Positions 60,155 to 64,000 of a stretch of 64,000 nucleotides of DNA are shown here, piece by piece; position 1 is the stretch's first letter; each line of letters opens with the position of its first letter. Made by a program: the position numbers and the translations under genes. Origin of the DNA: Pseudomonas cuatrocienegasensis (GTDB lineage Bacteria > Pseudomonadota > Gammaproteobacteria > Pseudomonadales > Pseudomonadaceae). The notes under the pieces were generated by a model. The model ran no database searches. It was not told the DNA's origin and saw only the letters and a list, made by a program, of their open reading frames with translations. The stretch spans positions 194,602 through 258,601 of the forward strand of contig NZ_FOFP01000006.1 in assembly GCF_900110925.1 (NCBI RefSeq). The letters are read 5' to 3'.

Positions 60155-62464
60155 CTACGGCTTAGGCTCCAGCGCAATCTTCGGCGCCCAGTTCAGCCAT
60201 TCAGGCAGGGGGTCGTCGAACAGGGCAAATGTCTGCCCCGGCTGTGCAGCCGAGCCCATCTGAGCAATATCCGGGGTCGCAAAGGCAACGCCCCCTTCAA
60301 TCAGCGTTTCCAGCGACTCCGTGCGCAGTTTGACGCCTTTGAACAGGCCCGCGTCGACCCCAAACCCGGTGGTGTTCCAAAAACGGCTTCCGGTTCTTAC
60401 CAGTGGCGCATAACGCGGTTCGATCAGTACATGGATCAATACTCGATCTGCCGTCGCCCCCAGCTCATAGCTCAGCACCTTGCCGACCGGCACCTCGCGG
60501 TAGGTAACCGGCACGCCTTCCTTCAGCGAACTGCGCCGCGCCGAGCTCAGGGTCAGGCGCAGGCCTTGTTCGGTGGCGGTCTGGCTAGGCGGGTTCAACA
60601 ACGCCTCGAACTCGGTCTGCCGAGCGCCCGGCTGCTCCGCTGGCAACACTTCCAGGTATTGACCGCTGACCAGGGTCTCCAGATTGGCCGCCCCCGTCAG
60701 GCTGACTTGCGGCTTAACCACCCAGAAACGTGTACCGGCGCGGGCAATCTGTGCCTGTGCCTGGGTCAGGCGGGCGCGCAACACCACGCTTTGCAAATCG
60801 TCACTCAACCCGATCTGCTCGACCTTGCCGACCTCCAGCCCGCGGTAACGAATCGTGGTGCCGGCACTCAGGCCGTCACCACGGGGAAGGCGAATGGTGA
60901 TGTCAGTGCCCGTTGTCATCGCCGCATCGCGGTTGGCATGCAGGGTAAAGCGCGGGACCCGCTCTTTCGACCGCGACGCTTGCAGGTTACGAGTTTCAAA
61001 AGCGATGCCGCCGGCCAACAAGGTTTGCAGGGACTCACTCTTGACCTCGATACCGGACAACCCACCGCTTAAGGTGATACCGCTGGCATTCCAGAAGTGT
61101 GTGCTGCTGTTGACCAGGTGTACATACTCCGGCTCGATGTGCACGCCCAGTACCACCTGACGGTTATCCCGAGACAGCTGAAAGCTCTGCACCGAACCGA
61201 CCTTGACCTGACGGTAGAGAACGGGACTGCCGATTTCCATGGAGCCCAGGTTGTCGCTGAACAGCACCAGATGCAGGCCAGGGGCCTTGAGGTCGAGCGG
61301 CGGCGCCTTGGCCCTTGCCTCGAACTCACGGACCGGCGGCGCACCTTTGTCGCCGGGTCGTATCGCGATGTAGTTACCCTTGACCAGCGCTTCCAGCCCA
61401 GTGATGCCGGCCAACGAAATAGACGGTTTGACCACCCAGAACTGGGTGCCGTCGACCAGATAGTCTTCTGCCAGTGGGTCCATGGCCAACTCCGCAACGG
61501 CGGAGGTCAGGTCAGATTCTACCTTTAGGGTTTTCAGGGTGCCCGCCTGGATGCCCTTGTACATCACTGGCGTACGTCCGGCCTGCAGGCCGTCAAAGTC
61601 GGTGAGCCGCACCATGACTCTGATACCCGCCTGGGCCGCATCGAAGTCTTCATAAAGACGGAATGGCTTGCTCGGGTCAGTCGGCGGACTGTCACTGCGG
61701 TGCTCTGGCGTGGCGAAGGCAATACCGCCGGCAACGATGCTGGCCAGGGACTCACTGCGTAACTTGAAGCCGGACAGGTCAGCGTTGACGCTGATGCCGC
61801 TGGCGTTCCAGAAGCGCGTGTGTTTACGCACCAGGCTGGCATAAGCAGGCTCGATGAACACCTTGACCTCGACCGTGCTCTGGTCGCTGGCCAGCTCATA
61901 ACTCTTCACCCGCCCGACCTGGATCTGCTTGTAGAACACCGGGCTGTCCTTATCCAGGGAGCCGAGGCGTTCCGCCTTGAGCGTCAGGTGCAAGCCAGGC
62001 TGACTGTCAGACAAAGGCGGCGCTTCTGGCAGGGCGACAAAACTTCGGCTGGGCTCGCCTTCTCCCGGTGCGACCGTGATGTAGTTACCCGAGACCAGGG
62101 TTTCCAAGCCGGTGATACCAGCAAGGCTGACACTCGGCTTGACCAGCCAGAAACGCGTGCCGGTCACTAGGTGCGGCTCGGCTTCCTTGTCGACCTCGAC
62201 GGTGGCGATCACACCACGGGCTTCATCGCTGCGGTCGAGCCGCAACGCCACAACCTTGCCGACTGACATGCCCTTGTAAATCAGCTCGGTCTTGCCAGCC
62301 TGAATACCTTCACCGCTGGTAAACACGACTTCGATCTGAATGCCCGCCTCGCTATACGCGCGCCAGGCCAGCCAGCCGCCAATCAGCAAGGCAATCAGCG
62401 GCAGGACCCAGATGGCCGACCAGTTGGACGCAGGCCGGGTTTTGGCCAGGGGCAGATCAGTCAT
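60155..62464 (-). CDS. PqiB/LetB-like intermembrane transport protein with six MCE domains
   Basis: A 769-residue protein with one N-terminal helix (IWVLPLIALLIGGWLAWRAY) and six MCE repeats, about 40-135, 150-240, 280-375, 395-485, 515-605 and 620-715, each with a pattern like SGEGIQAGKTELIYKGMSVG or SLDKDSPVFYKQIQVGRVKS. Such proteins form a tube that carries lipids between inner and outer membrane. E. coli PqiB has three repeats and LetB seven. Its start overlaps the preceding PqiA-like gene by 8 bases. Confidence 0.9.
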   Translation of the reverse strand: MTDLPLAKTRPASNWSAIWVLPLIALLIGGWLAWRAYSEAGIQIEVVFTSGEGIQAGKTELIYKGMSVGKVVALRLDRSDEARGVIATVEVDKEAEPHLVTGTRFWLVKPSVSLAGITGLETLVSGNYITVAPGEGEPSRSFVALPEAPPLSDSQPGLHLTLKAERLGSLDKDSPVFYKQIQVGRVKSYELASDQSTVEVKVFIEPAYASLVRKHTRFWNASGISVNADLSGFKLRSESLASIVAGGIAFATPEHRSDSPPTDPSKPFRLYEDFDAAQAGIRVMVRLTDFDGLQAGRTPVMYKGIQAGTLKTLKVESDLTSAVAELAMDPLAEDYLVDGTQFWVVKPSISLAGITGLEALVKGNYIAIRPGDKGAPPVREFEARAKAPPLDLKAPGLHLVLFSDNLGSMEIGSPVLYRQVKVGSVQSFQLSRDNRQVVLGVHIEPEYVHLVNSSTHFWNASGITLSGGLSGIEVKSESLQTLLAGGIAFETRNLQASRSKERVPRFTLHANRDAAMTTGTDITIRLPRGDGLSAGTTIRYRGLEVGKVEQIGLSDDLQSVVLRARLTQAQAQIARAGTRFWVVKPQVSLTGAANLETLVSGQYLEVLPAEQPGARQTEFEALLNPPSQTATEQGLRLTLSSARRSSLKEGVPVTYREVPVGKVLSYELGATADRVLIHVLIEPRYAPLVRTGSRFWNTTGFGVDAGLFKGVKLRTESLETLIEGGVAFATPDIAQMGSAAQPGQTFALFDDPLPEWLNWAPKIALEPKP

Positions 62465-63080
62465 GGTCGTTATCCGACTCCGTGTTATCCCAAATCAAGC
62501 GGGGGTCAAAGGTAAGCGCAGCCAGCATGGTCAGGATCACTACCACGGCAAACGCCGCAGCACCCGGGCCGGGTTCAATACTTGCCAGATTGCCGAAACG
62601 CACCACCGCCACGAGGATGGCGATGACAAAAATATCGAGCATCGACCAGCGGCCGATCCACTCAATAAACCGGTACATCAAGTTACGTTGGCGCGCGGAC
62701 ATTGGCTGATGCCGTTGCACGGAATACAGCAGCAGTGCCAGACCAACCAGCTTGAAGGTCGGCACCAGAATACTGGCAATGAACACCACCGCCGCAATCG
62801 GCAGCATGCCGTGGCCAAGTAGCGTCAAGACGCCGGACATGATGGTGTCCGACTGCCCCTTGCCGAGACTATTGACCGTCATGATCGGCAGCAAGTTGGC
62901 CGGTATGTAGAGAATCGCTGCAGTAATCAATAGTGCCCAGGTACGCACCAAGCTATTAGGTCGACGCGCATGCACCCGGGCACCACAGCGCGCACAGTAT
63001 TGCTTGGTTAAGGCGCTGTCCTGCGGGTTGAGGTGGTGACATTCGTGACAGACCAGCAAACCGGCATCAATCGCCCGCAT
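62457..63080 (-). CDS. PqiA/LetA-like membrane protein (second half)
   Basis: A 207-residue protein with a zinc-ribbon-like start (CHECHHLNPQ ... CARCG) and four hydrophobic helices, the unit that in E. coli PqiA/LetA occurs twice in one chain. The ATG at 63080 lies within the end of the preceding gene (14-base overlap), so the two halves are probably made together and pair as one LetA-type subunit for the MCE tube encoded downstream. Confidence 0.87.
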   Translation of the reverse strand: MRAIDAGLLVCHECHHLNPQDSALTKQYCARCGARVHARRPNSLVRTWALLITAAILYIPANLLPIMTVNSLGKGQSDTIMSGVLTLLGHGMLPIAAVVFIASILVPTFKLVGLALLLYSVQRHQPMSARQRNLMYRFIEWIGRWSMLDIFVIAILVAVVRFGNLASIEPGPGAAAFAVVVILTMLAALTFDPRLIWDNTESDNDHD

Positions 63081-63723
63081 GGCTGTCCTCCCCAGACAGA
63101 GCACTCCAGATCTGATGAGCCTCCATTGTCACCTCCAACCAGACCTGCACGAACAACAACGCCACGAAACACAGCAGACCAAAACCCAGGCTCAACTCGG
63201 CGATGTCGCCCAGCTTGACGATGGAAACCAGCACACCCATCAGGTAGACCTCGAGCATGCCCCAGTCACGCATATGGTGGTAAATGCGATACAGCAGCAA
63301 ACCGTAGCTGCGCCCCCAGTTGAAACGGATGCTCAGCAACACGAAAAACTGGCACAGCAACTTGAGCAGCGGCACCGCCATGCTGCACAGGAAGACCAAC
63401 AGAGCAATCGATTGCATACCGCTGTCATAAAGCCCTAACACCCCACTCCAGATCGTGTCTTCACGGGTCTGCCCAAGCAGGTTGAGCTGCATAAGCGGCA
63501 AAAAGTTAGCCGGTATATAGAGCAACAACGCAGCACACACCAACGCCAGGCTGCGCCGGATAACATGATGACGATGGCTGTAGAGCTCATAACCGCAACG
63601 CGGGCATTGCGCGCACTCGCCATCGGCCAATTGCGGCTTGCGCATCAGCAGATCACATTCGTGGCAGGCAATAAGCGCCTCCAGGGGCAATTCGGTCAAT
63701 TGCACGGGGCCAGGCTCTGACAT
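63067..63723 (-). CDS. PqiA/LetA-like membrane protein (first half)
   Basis: A 218-residue protein with CHECDLLMRKPQ ... CPRCG at the N-terminus and four hydrophobic helices. It is the first gene of the operon with the other PqiA half and the six-MCE gene. The ATG at 63723 (MSEPGPVQLTEL) is preferred to an upstream start. Probable role: inner-membrane lipid feeding subunit. Confidence 0.87.
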   Translation of the reverse strand: MSEPGPVQLTELPLEALIACHECDLLMRKPQLADGECAQCPRCGYELYSHRHHVIRRSLALVCAALLLYIPANFLPLMQLNLLGQTREDTIWSGVLGLYDSGMQSIALLVFLCSMAVPLLKLLCQFFVLLSIRFNWGRSYGLLLYRIYHHMRDWGMLEVYLMGVLVSIVKLGDIAELSLGFGLLCFVALLFVQVWLEVTMEAHQIWSALSGEDSHAGD

Positions 63724-63815
63724 GGCGAACTCTCGTTTAGACCGCACAGTGTAACCATCTAACCAACAAGACAAGCCAGAAGCAGACTAAGGCGATTTTC
63801 CTGCGCACAAAGAAG

Positions 63816-63847
63816 AAACCCCAGATCTCGTAAGAGATCTGGGGTTT
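63816..63847 (-). terminator. rRNA operon terminator
   Basis: AAACCCCAGATCTC-GTAA-GAGATCTGGGGTTT: 14-bp perfect stem about ten bases past the 5S 3' end, followed on the minus strand by TTTCTTCTTT. Confidence 0.95.
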
Positions 63848-63855
63848 CGGTATAG

Positions 63856-63975
63856 GCGCTTGACGATGACCTACTCTCACATGGGGAAACCCCACACTAC
63901 CATCGGCGATGCATCGTTTCACTACTGAGTTCGGGATGGGATCAGGTGGTTCCAATGCTCTATGGTCGTCAAGCA
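63856..63975 (-). rRNA. rrf: 5S ribosomal RNA
   Basis: Minus-strand sequence begins TGCTTGACGACCATAGAGCA and has the conserved CCCATCCCGAACTCAG and GGTAGTGTGGGGTTTCCCCA segments, ending GTAGGTCATCGTCAAGCGCC. Ends set by eye to the usual 120 bases. It marks the 3' end of an rRNA operon running in from beyond the right edge. Confidence 0.97.
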
Positions 63976-64000
63976 ATTCAGCTGAGGTACCGTGCTGCTG

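Overview
The window looks like Pseudomonas chromosome. It is GC-rich throughout, and long runs of genes follow the order I know from P. aeruginosa PAO1: clpB-pgeF-rluD-bamD-pilS-pilR-fimT-fimU-pilVWXY1-pilE-ispH-fkpB-lspA-ileS-ribF-murJ-rpsT (about PA4542-PA4563) and creA-proB-obg-rpmA-rplU-ispB plus a small Fur-type gene (about PA4564-PA4570). Palindromic REP-like repeats typical of Pseudomonas fill most intergenic gaps. The species cannot be fixed from this alone.

Left end (1-16621): the ornithine decarboxylase gene speC with a long leader; a tightly overlapping iron/siderophore-type uptake operon (TonB-dependent receptor, periplasmic binding protein, permease, ATPase, DUF2218 protein); a histidine kinase/response regulator pair beside it; a soluble chemoreceptor-like protein with its signalling hairpin ahead of a Cache domain; prfC; a 148-bp MITE-like element abutting a PQQ-dependent membrane dehydrogenase; then proB and creA. 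Middle left (16915-24032): obg, rpmA, rplU, ispB, a small gene behind a good Fur box, three tRNAs (Lys, Pro, Asn) and a DUF1631-PilZ pair.

Centre (24202-52198): clpB with a heat-shock-type promoter, pgeF-rluD, bamD, glutamine-dependent NAD synthetase, the PilS/PilR sensor-regulator pair, a glycine-oxidase-like gene, and the minor-pilin/PilY1 cluster of type IV pili, which is visibly richer in A+T than its surroundings and has no pilY2. On the minus strand follows murJ, ribF, ileS, lspA, fkpB and ispH, with a ParE-type toxin-antitoxin pair placed between fkpB and ispH in the same direction. rpsT is on the plus strand.

Right end (52514-64000): a carboxy(nor)spermidine dehydrogenase/decarboxylase pair, which with speC would give a putrescine-to-spermidine route; a condensin operon mksF-mksE-mksB without a nuclease (MksG/JetD) gene; an intermembrane lipid transport operon (two half-length PqiA proteins and a six-MCE-domain PqiB/LetB-like protein); and a 5S rRNA gene marking the end of an rRNA operon on the minus strand.

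Most of the window is core genome. The most unusual items are the inverted-order chemoreceptor, the MITE whose terminal repeat forms the stop codon of the PQQ dehydrogenase gene, the toxin-antitoxin pair inside an essential-gene cluster, the six-MCE/split-PqiA transporter and the iron operon with its own two-component system. I did not find a clearly new multi-gene system.
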